A DNA stretch of 6,502 nucleotides from Verrucomicrobiales bacterium (lineage in GTDB: Bacteria; Verrucomicrobiota; Verrucomicrobiia; Verrucomicrobiales; V1-33): positions 1 through 6,502 of the forward strand of contig JALRGB010000010.1 in NCBI GenBank assembly GCA_023253575.1, given 5' to 3'. A model generated the notes under the pieces. It had not been told where the DNA came from. It saw only the letters and a list, made by a program, of their open reading frames with translations, and did no database searches. How positions within the stretch are numbered: the stretch's first letter is position 1; each line of letters begins with the position of its first letter. Below are positions 1 to 6,310 of this stretch, one piece after another. A program made the translations under genes and the position numbers.

Positions 1-1
1 T

Positions 2-271
2 TGCGCCATCGACCCGTCCCTGCGCAATGCCTATGTCAACGCCGTGGCCGATGCCCTCAAACCCGGTGGTCACCTGCTCGCCGTATTTTTCCTCACTCCT
101 TGGGATTCGCCCGAAGAAAATGCCACCCTCGGCCCACCTCACGGATGCTCGGCGGAGGAACTCGACCGGCGATTTGCCCCACGATTCGAAATCATCAAGA
201 GCTGGGAGGTCCCGGCCACCTACCCGGGCCGCGAAAAGCGCGAACAACTGCGCCTGCTCAGAAAAGCCTAA
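2..271 (+). CDS. Thiopurine S-methyltransferase (TPMT)-like SAM-dependent methyltransferase, C-terminal part (5' truncated)
   Basis: Only the last 89 residues are present, read in the frame that enters at base 2 and stops at TAA 269-271. The fragment opens with CAIDPSLRNAYV, continues with ALKPGGHLLAVFFL (a class I Rossmann methyltransferase strand with the typical KPGG turn), then GPPHGCSAEEL and a final FEIIKSWEV beta-strand. This order (C-A-x-D-P, L-K-P-G-G, G-P-P, then a C-terminal F-E-I hairpin) is known for the TPMT-like family, soluble enzymes that move a methyl group from S-adenosylmethionine to sulfur, halide or similar acceptors. The SAM-binding glycine motif lies outside the window and the acceptor cannot be deduced. 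The gene converges on the protease at 367-4008. I see no strong terminator of its own on the plus strand. Family assignment is fairly sure; exact substrate is unknown. Confidence 0.85.
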   Translation, partial: CAIDPSLRNAYVNAVADALKPGGHLLAVFFLTPWDSPEENATLGPPHGCSAEELDRRFAPRFEIIKSWEVPATYPGREKREQLRLLRKA

Positions 272-297
272 TTGAGAAATTCGCCAGTCATCCCCAT

Positions 298-335
298 AAA
301 AAAAGGCCCGCCTCCCCATACCGGAGAAGCGGGCC
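298..335 (-). terminator. Rho-independent terminator of the subtilase gene
   Basis: Read on the minus strand, GGCCCGC (335-329), a TT bulge, CTCC (326-323), a 7-nt loop, GGAG (315-312) and GCGGGCC (311-305) form an 11-bp GC-rich stem with one bulge, followed directly by seven T (304-298). It begins about 30 nt after the protease stop codon. On the plus strand the hairpin has no T tract after it, so it acts mainly on minus-strand transcription. Confidence 0.88.
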
Positions 336-366
336 GTCAGAATCACCTCCACGGGAGGCGTTTCGG

Positions 367-3300
367 TTATTTTGGATCGAGGGGACCCGCCAACGAGGTA
401 AGCTTGAGGCGGAAATACACCACCTTGGTATCGACCCCAGCAGGAAGTACCGTCACCGCGTGATGGGAACTTTGCGGCTCATCGCCCTCGGGAACGAGCG
501 CGCCTTCGCTGACCGTATAGTTCGCGTCCACAGAGAGAGGCAGTCCGCCAGCACCGGCCGCCGGCGCCTTCAAGGCCGGATCACTGATCACCACCGTTTT
601 CCACGAATCAGTGAGCAGACTGGTCGAAGCCTGCACTTCATACTTCATCCCGCGGGTAGGGAACCGCTTGAAGGTGTATCCAGCAGTGACGGCTCCTTCC
701 GCAAGCGTCACCGCCGGCATCTTGTCCGCATCAAATACGACCGGAGACGTACCCACCGCGTACTCGATTTCATTGGTGCTCATGTCCCCATCCCCATCAG
801 CGGCACCCGCGGCCAACGGATTGCCCAAGGCAAACGGTGGATAGAAATAATCCGCCCACTGCGTGTAAGGATCCGTGCTTGGCGGCGGGACCACCCTCAG
901 CTGTAGATAATGAGTTTCCGAAATACCGCCAGCATTGGCCGCCTCAACTTCCATCTCATAGACCGTGCCGACCGCTGCGTTCACTTTACCCGTGATGCGG
1001 CGCGCAGGCTGATACGTTTCATCGGCAGAAGGATTGATCGTATCCAGCTTCAAACCAGCTGGCACTCCGGCCACATCGTCCGTCCGCACAAACCATGTTG
1101 TCGGCTGGTTGCGGGCGACGATAGAATAAGCAAAGTTTTTGCCCCGTGGCACTTCCACCACCGTAGGCGCCAGCGGATTGATGCTCGCGGGACTGGTGAC
1201 CGTCGGAGTCGTCGGCCGCGGATACCCATGCACAATCAACGTGACCCGATTCGAGGCCCCACGTGGATTCACCCTCATCAAACTCAATGGGCTCGGCACA
1301 TCATCGCGGAAATAGTCGCGGAATTGGATTTTCCACTGGCGGGAAGAATTGACGCCATAGCCGCTCTCACCCCAGTAACGCAGCGAGCTGAAGGTCCACG
1401 CCGTCAGGTCGTCACTAAAGTCATACCTCGGCTCCAACAACGTGCTCTCCATGCCGCTGGGCGAGATGAGAGTAATCCCGAGCTCGCCAATGCTAAACGC
1501 GGACACTTTATCGATCCGCACCTGCACATGCGTAATGACGAAGTCAACGGGCACCGCGGGTTCCAGCGTGATCTCTGACGCTCGTCCCGGGGCAGTGGCC
1601 GCCGCATCTTCAATGACTTTTTCTTCAAAGGTGAAGGCTTCCAGCTCGACCATGTCCGACTGCCGCGGCAACAAAATCCCGCGCTGAGCCTCGGCCACCG
1701 CCCGACCCGCATCCACCAAACCGGCCCCGTATTTGTGATTGAACCAGAGATTGCCGCCATTCTTGAACCAATCGCGATCAATCACGACCGGATCGGATGG
1801 GTCGCTAGTATCCAGTCCATCCAAGGCATTCAGCGGAGGATTAGCCGCCGTCGGGTCGGTCGCATAAGCCAATGGATCGAGATGGTTGCGGGCCGTACGA
1901 ATGAGGGTGTTTTGCACATCAATCCAGCTCAGCCGCGGGTTGGCTTCCAACATCAACGCAACCACTCCGGACACGTGGGCCGCCGCCGCGGACGTCCCTT
2001 GAAAGCGCCGTGAAAATCGACCATCCGCATACTCGGCCGCCCCGTTGCCACCGCCTTTGTTCAAACCATACAACTCAGGAATAGAAGGCGTGCTGATGGT
2101 CGCCGGCTTGGCCGCCAAATTGATCGTCCAGTCGGTGGTGGCAATGGAAGTAATACCCGGCCCGGCCGTCGGGGAGCCCCGCATCGGACGACCATCATTC
2201 GTTCGCTGACCGGCTGCCTTACTACCCCAATATTGCCCGCCCCCCGGAGCGACCACCGTCAGGTTGGCTCCCCACTCGCTGAACACCGAGGTGGCGTCCG
2301 CCGCCCCCACGATCGTGCCATTCGTTTTGGCAATCGATCCCACCGTAATCGCCTCGCGAGCGTTGGCGTAGCCGTCATTGTTGGCGTTGTCCATGCTTAA
2401 ATAACGAGCGTTACCCGCCGGATGCACAAAGACCGTCCCCAACCCCAAACGCCCGTCCTTGGCCGCTTTGGTGCGCGCTCCCTCTTTGACAAATCCATTG
2501 ATGACACTGCCAGCCGTTTCCGGCCCCGGTCCATCCACCACCCCAGCGTTATCCGAGGCGCCAAATCCCACGTTTTTGACGTGAATCAACGGCCCGCCCG
2601 GAGAATCCGCAAAGCCAGGAAGCGGCGTGGCGTACAGGGTTCCTCTGTAAACCATGCCCGGATTAAAACTACCCGCCGTAAAATCATTCGCCGAGTACGT
2701 AAACGCCGCCGCAATCATCACATCCTGCGTCGGCGATAACAAGTCACCCAACAATGGCTGGTAAAATGTCGGATCCGGCGCCTCAAATTGGCGCCCCAAT
2801 AAGGCATAACTCAAGGTGCGTACTCCCACCAACGTCGACTGCGGCGCCACCCCCACCATCCCCGTCCCATTGTTGGCACGCCCGCCAATAATGCCCGCAA
2901 TATTAATGCCATGCGCCCGGTTCACCGGCGTCACCCGCAGCGGCTCCGCATTGAAGCCGCTGGATGATTGCACATACGGTGGCAACACATCCCCCGATGG
3001 CGAAAAAGTCTCCCGCATATCATACCCATGATGCTCGCCCACCGGCGCCATCCCCTCTTGCAAATCAGGATGATTGATCTCCACCCCGTCATCCAAAACA
3101 CCCACCCGAATGCCCCTCCCACGAATGCCCCCCGCGGCATCATCAAAATCACCCCAGACCGGCGCTGCATTCGGCAACAAGGGCGTGTAAGACAAAGCCG
3201 GGTAAATCCCAATATTATACGGATGCACATTGCCCACGGCCCATTGATCCTGAAACAACAAGTCGTTGGGCGCCAATGACTTAGGCTCAACCGGCTTCAG

Positions 3301-4008
3301 AAAATCATGGTCCACCATCGCAATCCGCGCGTCCGCCGCCAATCGGGGAACTAACTCCAAAGCCCGAAAGGCATTGCGCGCTACAAAACGCGTCAATCCC
3401 ACCAGCGAACTGCCCTCAGGCCGCGCTTCTAATCCATACGCACGCGCAATCTCACCCGCCGACACCCCCGGCTGCAAGGCCGCGACAATCTCCCCAGTCG
3501 CCACCCGTAGGTTGCCCGACACCCGCGGCGCATCCTTGACATACAACACCGGATACGTCGCCGGCGCACCACCCGCCACCCGGTCGGATACAAATTTCTC
3601 CAACTCCGCCCGCGTCGCCCGCGGACGAATCCGGCCGACCGCCGCTGGCTCGCCACGACCTAAGGAAAAGACTTCATCGAGCGCCAGCTGCAAGGAATGC
3701 CGGTTGACTAAGCCCGTCGCCTGGGCCGCCACTCCCTTCTCCAAAACCCGGCCGTCATGAGCCATCGCATCCTGACGCAACCGCTGATACGCCTTCCGCT
3801 CCGCCATCGTTTCAGGCAGTGACGGAGGCATCGGCGGCAGGGTCATTATAGGTGGACGCGAAACGACCGCCGTTCCGCCCTCTCCTCCTTCTTGGCCATG
3901 TCGCTTCCACGCTAAAATGCCAAGAATTGTCATCAGCCCAAGCACAAGGCTGGACTTAAGCACTTTGCGGGCGCGACGGGGCGGTGGAGCGGTGAATTCT
4001 GGGGACAT
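367..4008 (-). CDS. Furin/kexin-like (S8B-type) subtilisin serine protease with P domain, membrane-anchored or secreted, multidomain
   Basis: This 1213-residue protein is a predicted exported serine endopeptidase. A basic N-terminus (RRARK) precedes one hydrophobic segment at about 19-34 with no clear signal-peptidase site, so an uncleaved anchor is likely. Residues about 148-240 resemble a subtilase propeptide, followed by a PNDLLFQDQW entry segment. The catalytic domain spans about 250-775: Asp306 in GVLDDGVEINHPDL (close to furin), His366 in RAHGINIAG, oxyanion Asn533 in HPAGN followed by NNDGYANA (furin/kexin-type), and Ser673 in FQGTSAAAAHVSG. A P domain follows at about 785-930 (GELGITLISPSGMESTLL...WTFSSLRYWGE...). 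Residues about 935-1041 look like an Ig-like/putative-Ig fold. The C-terminal module at about 1045-1213 holds DGDGDMSTNEIEYAVGTSP. There are no cysteines at all. The start at 4008 is the first ATG giving a membrane segment; there is no Shine-Dalgarno before it. The gene stands alone, divergent from rplK. Class is sure; substrate is unknown. Confidence 0.95.
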   Translation of the reverse strand: MSPEFTAPPPRRARKVLKSSLVLGLMTILGILAWKRHGQEGGEGGTAVVSRPPIMTLPPMPPSLPETMAERKAYQRLRQDAMAHDGRVLEKGVAAQATGLVNRHSLQLALDEVFSLGRGEPAAVGRIRPRATRAELEKFVSDRVAGGAPATYPVLYVKDAPRVSGNLRVATGEIVAALQPGVSAGEIARAYGLEARPEGSSLVGLTRFVARNAFRALELVPRLAADARIAMVDHDFLKPVEPKSLAPNDLLFQDQWAVGNVHPYNIGIYPALSYTPLLPNAAPVWGDFDDAAGGIRGRGIRVGVLDDGVEINHPDLQEGMAPVGEHHGYDMRETFSPSGDVLPPYVQSSSGFNAEPLRVTPVNRAHGINIAGIIGGRANNGTGMVGVAPQSTLVGVRTLSYALLGRQFEAPDPTFYQPLLGDLLSPTQDVMIAAAFTYSANDFTAGSFNPGMVYRGTLYATPLPGFADSPGGPLIHVKNVGFGASDNAGVVDGPGPETAGSVINGFVKEGARTKAAKDGRLGLGTVFVHPAGNARYLSMDNANNDGYANAREAITVGSIAKTNGTIVGAADATSVFSEWGANLTVVAPGGGQYWGSKAAGQRTNDGRPMRGSPTAGPGITSIATTDWTINLAAKPATISTPSIPELYGLNKGGGNGAAEYADGRFSRRFQGTSAAAAHVSGVVALMLEANPRLSWIDVQNTLIRTARNHLDPLAYATDPTAANPPLNALDGLDTSDPSDPVVIDRDWFKNGGNLWFNHKYGAGLVDAGRAVAEAQRGILLPRQSDMVELEAFTFEEKVIEDAAATAPGRASEITLEPAVPVDFVITHVQVRIDKVSAFSIGELGITLISPSGMESTLLEPRYDFSDDLTAWTFSSLRYWGESGYGVNSSRQWKIQFRDYFRDDVPSPLSLMRVNPRGASNRVTLIVHGYPRPTTPTVTSPASINPLAPTVVEVPRGKNFAYSIVARNQPTTWFVRTDDVAGVPAGLKLDTINPSADETYQPARRITGKVNAAVGTVYEMEVEAANAGGISETHYLQLRVVPPPSTDPYTQWADYFYPPFALGNPLAAGAADGDGDMSTNEIEYAVGTSPVVFDADKMPAVTLAEGAVTAGYTFKRFPTRGMKYEVQASTSLLTDSWKTVVISDPALKAPAAGAGGLPLSVDANYTVSEGALVPEGDEPQSSHHAVTVLPAGVDTKVVYFRLKLTSLAGPLDPK

Positions 4009-4038
4009 GCTGGAACGTTCGGGGAAATATATTTCTTA

Positions 4039-4066
4039 AGTATGCAGGAGTGCGTCGGCCCCGCAA
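4039..4066 (-). promoter_or_regulatory. Weak candidate sigma-70-like promoter for the subtilase gene
   Basis: On the minus strand, TTGCGG (4066-4061) and CATACT (4044-4039) are separated by 16 nt, with a TG directly before the -10. Matches to consensus are only 3/6 and 4/6. Transcription would start near 4032, giving a leader of about 25 nt. This is the best pair I found in the gap but it could be chance. Confidence 0.22.
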
Positions 4067-4082
4067 TGCGGAAAATAACGAC

Positions 4083-4096
4083 GTGATAGATCTCAC
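4083..4096. promoter_or_regulatory. CRP/FNR-family-like dyad GTGA-N6-TCAC
   Basis: The site reads GTGATAGATCTCAC: two inverted 4-bp half-sites spaced by exactly 6 bp, the core layout of CRP-type operators (known from Enterobacteria). It lies between the divergent protease and rplK genes. Its centre (4089.5) would be about 57 bp upstream of the candidate protease transcription start, an activator-like position. No regulator is visible in the window. The link to either gene is inference. Confidence 0.3.
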
Positions 4097-4187
4097 CACC
4101 AGACCATTTTTTTCCCGAACCAACCGCACCGCCCCTCTTCCATGTCTCGCTCACCGCCCCCCGCTCGCATAAATCAAATTTTTCTCG

Positions 4188-4214
4188 TTGCGAAATTTCG
4201 AGCGTGCCTAGTAT
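4188..4214 (+). promoter_or_regulatory. Weak candidate promoter for rplK
   Basis: TTGCGA (4188-4193, 4/6 match) and TAGTAT (4209-4214, 4/6 match) are separated by 15 nt, shorter than the preferred 17. A 10-bp palindrome CGAAATTTCG (4191-4200) overlaps the -35. Transcription would start near 4221, placing the hairpin at 4234-4252 in the leader. A ribosomal operon needs a strong promoter, so either this organism's consensus differs or the real promoter is elsewhere. Confidence 0.22.
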
Positions 4215-4233
4215 CTCCCTTCCCTTCAAATCA

Positions 4234-4261
4234 GCCGCGCCTTCCGCGCGGCCTTATTTTT
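4234..4261 (+). terminator. Terminator-like hairpin in the rplK leader (possible attenuator)
   Basis: GCCGCGC (4234-4240), loop CTTCC, and GCGCGGC (4246-4252) make a perfect 7-bp GC stem followed by CTTATTTTT (4253-4261). This is an intrinsic-terminator layout on the plus strand, ending 15 nt before the rplK ATG. No plus-strand gene lies upstream in the window for it to terminate. It therefore fits a leader attenuator of the L11-L1-L10-L12 cluster, or the end of an unrecognised small transcript. Confidence 0.55.
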
Positions 4262-4276
4262 CACACGCATTGCTAT

Positions 4277-4705
4277 ATGGCCAAGGAAATTGTCAAGATG
4301 GTGAAACTCCAGATCCCCGCCGGGCAGGCTAATCCTGCTCCGCCGGTCGGTCCCGCGCTCGGCCAAGCCGGCGTGAATATCATGGAATTCTGCAAAAGAT
4401 TCAATGCGGAAACCCAAAAACTGAATGGCGACCTGCTCCCGGTCATCATCACCGTCTATAAAGACAAATCGTTCACCTTCATCACTAAACAGCCGCCAGC
4501 GGCCGTCCTGATCAAGAAGATGGCGAAAATCGCCTCCGGCTCGAAAGAACCGAATAAGACAAAAGTCGCCCGCCTCAATAAGGAACAAATCATGGAAATC
4601 GTGAAGCAGAAAATGCCCGATCTCAATGCCAATGATCCTGAAGCCGCCTACCGCATCATCGCTGGCACCTGCCGTCAAATGGGCGTCGAAGTCATCGAAG
4701 CGTAA
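4277..4705 (+). CDS. rplK: 50S ribosomal protein L11
   Basis: This 142-residue protein, the usual L11 length, binds 23S rRNA in the GTPase-associated centre at the base of the L7/L12 stalk. The N-terminal domain has the proline-rich switch NPAPPVGPALGQAGVNIMEFCKRF (residues 19-42) with prolines 22 and 23 of the thiostrepton-contact helix. Lys3 and Lys40 correspond to positions that PrmA methylates in E. coli. The C-terminal RNA-binding domain carries FTFITKQPPAAVLIKK and ends with the L11 signature RIIAGTCRQMGVEVIE (126-141). ATG 4277 gives the canonical MAKEIVKMVKLQIPAG start. The frame stays open upstream to 4142 but that part has no L11 similarity. There is no Shine-Dalgarno before the ATG. 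It is the first gene of the cluster; rplA begins 158 nt downstream. Confidence 0.98.
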   Translation: MAKEIVKMVKLQIPAGQANPAPPVGPALGQAGVNIMEFCKRFNAETQKLNGDLLPVIITVYKDKSFTFITKQPPAAVLIKKMAKIASGSKEPNKTKVARLNKEQIMEIVKQKMPDLNANDPEAAYRIIAGTCRQMGVEVIEA

Positions 4706-4712
4706 AAACTTC

Positions 4713-4769
4713 CGCGTCAGCCGCTTTATTTTATCGCGTCAGCCGCTCAGTTTTATCGCGTCAGCCGCT
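4713..4769. repeat. Three direct copies of a 13-bp motif at an exact 22-bp period
   Basis: CGCGTCAGCCGCT occurs without mismatch at 4713-4725, 4735-4747 and 4757-4769. The 9-nt spacers are TTATTTTAT and CAGTTTTAT, so copies two and three share a 19-bp exact unit beginning TTTTAT. The array fills the first part of the rplK-rplA gap, starting 8 nt after the rplK stop. It does not form an obvious strong hairpin and is far too short and regular to be a CRISPR. It may be a protein-binding array with sites two helical turns apart, an RNA element in the rplK-rplA message, or a slippage duplication. Confidence 0.9.
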
Positions 4770-4787
4770 CTCCCATCCATTCCTTTC

Positions 4788-4806
4788 CCGCGGCTCACGG
4801 CCGCGG
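4788..4806 (+). other. GC-rich stem-loop in the rplK-rplA gap
   Basis: CCGCGG (4788-4793) and CCGCGG (4801-4806) are inverted repeats. Pairing extends by C4794-G4800 and a possible T-G wobble, giving a 7-8 bp stem around a 3-5 nt loop. It is followed by ATTTATC, a T tract too broken for a convincing terminator. It lies 58 nt before the rplA ATG and could be a weak attenuator, a processing or stability hairpin, or part of a translational control element. Confidence 0.5.
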
Positions 4807-4863
4807 ATTTATCACCCCAGCAGGAGACTCGGCCCCGCCTCGTCGCCACCACTGCACCCCACC

Positions 4864-5565
4864 ATGGCTAAAAAACCTAGTAAACGATATCAAGCCGCCC
4901 TCAAACTCGTCGAGGTCGGACGCCAGTACTCTCTGGAAGAAGCCGCCGAATTGATCAAAAAGTTCCCGGCCCCTAAATTCAACCAGACGGTCACCTTGAG
5001 CTTCCACATGGGCGTGGATCCTAAGAAGTCAGATCAAGCCATTCGCTCGACCTGCCCACTGCCCCACGGCTCCGGCAAAACCGTTCGCGTGCTCGTTTTC
5101 GCGAAGGGCGCCGCCGCTGACGCCGCTCGCGAAGCCGGTGCCGAACACGTCGGTTTCGATGACCTCATCAAAAAAGTGACCGAAGGATTCATTGACTTCG
5201 ATGTCGCCGTCGCCACCCCCGACGCCATGACCGAAGTCCGGAAATTGGGTAAACAACTCGGCCCTCGCGGTCTGATGCCCAATCCAAAAACCGGCACCGT
5301 CACCGATGACACCGCCCGCGCCGTGCGCGAAGTGAAAGCCGGTCGCGTCGACTTCCGTCTCGATCGCAATGGCAACATCGCCGCTACCATCGGTAAGGCC
5401 GAATTCACCCACCAGCAACTCGTGGAAAACGCCATCGCCCTGATCGATTCCGTCGTGCGCGCCAAACCCGCTACCGCCAAAGGAAAATATATCGAGTCCA
5501 TTACCATGGCCGCCTCCATGACGCCGGGTGTCCGGATCGAGGAAGGCAAATTCCTCAAGGCCTAA
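4864..5565 (+). CDS. rplA: 50S ribosomal protein L1
   Basis: This 233-residue protein, the normal bacterial L1 length, forms the mobile L1 stalk at the tRNA exit side of the 50S subunit. In many bacteria it also represses its own operon by binding mRNA. It reads MAKKPSKRYQAALKLVEVG, then FNQTVTLSFHMGVDPKKSDQ (domain I), LPHGSGKTVRVLVFAKG at 66-82 opening domain II, and the L1 signature LGKQLGPRGLMPNPKTGTV (128-146). Domain I resumes with RNGNIAATIGKAEF and ends in KPATAKGKYIESITMAASMTPGV. Thr/Cys precede LPHG where many homologues have small or hydrophobic residues, a minor variation. The ATG at 4864 gives the canonical start. A GGAG at 4823-4826 is 37 nt away, too far to serve as its ribosome binding site. 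rplJ follows after 24 nt, so those two genes are surely cotranscribed. Confidence 0.98.
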   Translation: MAKKPSKRYQAALKLVEVGRQYSLEEAAELIKKFPAPKFNQTVTLSFHMGVDPKKSDQAIRSTCPLPHGSGKTVRVLVFAKGAAADAAREAGAEHVGFDDLIKKVTEGFIDFDVAVATPDAMTEVRKLGKQLGPRGLMPNPKTGTVTDDTARAVREVKAGRVDFRLDRNGNIAATIGKAEFTHQQLVENAIALIDSVVRAKPATAKGKYIESITMAASMTPGVRIEEGKFLKA

Positions 5566-5575
5566 CCCCTACTTC

Positions 5576-5579
5576 GGAG
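5576..5579 (+). promoter_or_regulatory. Shine-Dalgarno-like GGAG before rplJ
   Basis: GGAG sits 10 nt before ATG 5590. It is the only ribosomal-protein start in the window with an SD-like motif at a workable distance, and it supports the chosen rplJ start. Confidence 0.5.
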
Positions 5580-5589
5580 CTCCACGCCA

Positions 5590-6120
5590 ATGAATCCTGT
5601 CAAAGAAATCGTCATCAACGAATTGCACGCGCGTCTGAACAAGTCGCCCTTCCTCCTCGTCGTTGACTATAATAAAACAACCGTCTCCCAGTTCAATGAA
5701 GCCCGTAAACGGCTTCGTGAAGTGGGCGCCAAAATGACGGTGGCGAAAAACTCGTTCGTCCGCCTCGCCGCGAAACAAGCCGGCCTCTCGGAAGAAATCG
5801 TCAAAAGCTTGCTCGGTCAAAGCGCCATCGTCACCGGCGCCGAAGACGTAGCCGCCGCCGCTAAGGTCCTCAAAACTTTCAATAAAGAAAGCAAACGCCT
5901 CGCGTTCCGCGGTGGCCTGGTCGATGGCAACTTCGTCGATGAAGCCGCCGCCAACGTCCTCGCCGATCTACCGAGCAAACCACAACTCCAAGCTCAGTTG
6001 CTCGGAGTCCTCCTCGCTCCCGGCACCAAGCTCGTCCGTACCCTCAACGAACCAGCCGCCTCGCTGGCCCGCGTGCTCCAAGCTCACGCCGACGCCACCA
6101 ACGGCGACGCCGCCGCCTAG
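5590..6120 (+). CDS. rplJ: 50S ribosomal protein L10
   Basis: This 176-residue protein, slightly longer than the 165 of E. coli, anchors L7/L12 dimers to 23S rRNA near L11. The N-terminal rRNA-binding domain shows FLLVVDYNKTTVSQFNEARKRLRE (21-44) and the hallmark AKMTVAKNSFVRLA (47-60), equivalent to E. coli MRVVRNTLLRRA. LGQSAIVTG (75-83), FRGGLVDG (106-113) and LADLPSKPQL follow. The C-terminal helix LVRTLNEPAASLARVLQAHADA (148-169) is the L12-binding spine; how many L12 dimers it carries cannot be told by eye. The protein ends in a short Ala-rich tail. The 24-nt gap from rplA is too small to hold a conventional L10 leader, so autoregulation of the E. coli type, if present, must use another site. 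A GGAG supports the start. Confidence 0.97.
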   Translation: MNPVKEIVINELHARLNKSPFLLVVDYNKTTVSQFNEARKRLREVGAKMTVAKNSFVRLAAKQAGLSEEIVKSLLGQSAIVTGAEDVAAAAKVLKTFNKESKRLAFRGGLVDGNFVDEAAANVLADLPSKPQLQAQLLGVLLAPGTKLVRTLNEPAASLARVLQAHADATNGDAAA

Positions 6121-6163
6121 GAAGCCGCTCAATCCGCGGTATTCGCGGTCACCACACCGCCAC

Positions 6164-6186
6164 ACGAGCTCCCTCCCGCTCGTTTT
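6164..6186 (+). terminator. Weak terminator-like hairpin after rplJ (possible attenuator)
   Basis: ACGAGC (6164-6169), an 8-nt loop TCCCTCCC, and GCTCGT (6178-6183) form a 6-bp stem that runs into TTTT (6183-6186). The stem is short and the T tract brief, so termination would be partial. It lies 44 nt after the rplJ stop and upstream of the predicted rplL promoter, which would let rplL be transcribed at a different level from rplJ. Confidence 0.35.
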
Positions 6187-6310
6187 GCGCAGTCCTCAAT
6201 TCACAGAAATCACTTTTGTCGCTGGTCGTTCATCTCACGTAAGGCTCCGCCTGACCGCCCGCTGAATCCCCTTCGACACTTCACAAACCACACAAAACCA
6301 ACCCAGTTCC

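Noticed and set aside
346..358. Short inverted repeat CCTCC-N3-GGAGG next to the protease stop
   Set aside because: Only five pairs and no T tract; the nearby 298-335 hairpin is the clear terminator.
1..906. Long open frame of 301 codons on the plus strand across the methyltransferase end and the protease
   Set aside because: It runs antisense to the protease, is rich in Arg/His/Pro in a way typical of shadow frames of GC-rich genes, and resembles no family.
910..3760. Several plus-strand frames of 70-220 codons opposite the protease
   Set aside because: They mirror the strongly supported minus-strand gene and show biased composition without recognisable motifs or start signals.
3933..4229. 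98-codon minus-strand frame overlapping the protease start
   Set aside because: No family likeness; it overlaps the well-supported membrane-anchor coding region and crosses the candidate promoter area.
4142..4276. N-terminal extension of rplK from an upstream ATG
   Set aside because: L11 similarity begins exactly at ATG 4277 and the extension would translate through the terminator-like hairpin.
4009..4276. tRNA (for example tRNA-Trp often near secE-nusG-rplK)
   Set aside because: No cloverleaf, T-loop GTTCRA box or CCA end could be found on either strand.
4713..4769. CRISPR array
   Set aside because: The repeats are 13 bp, spacers are 9 bp and similar to one another, and no cas genes are seen.
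5566..5589. L10 leader before rplJ
   Set aside because: The gap is only 24 nt, too short for the kink-turn-containing leader known from other bacteria.
6134..6148. Small hairpin CCGCG-N5-CGCGG after rplJ
   Set aside because: Five base pairs and no T tract; common in GC-rich DNA by chance.
5912..6265. 117-codon plus frame overlapping rplJ and the rplJ-rplL gap
   Set aside because: Ser/Pro-rich shadow of rplJ with no family likeness.
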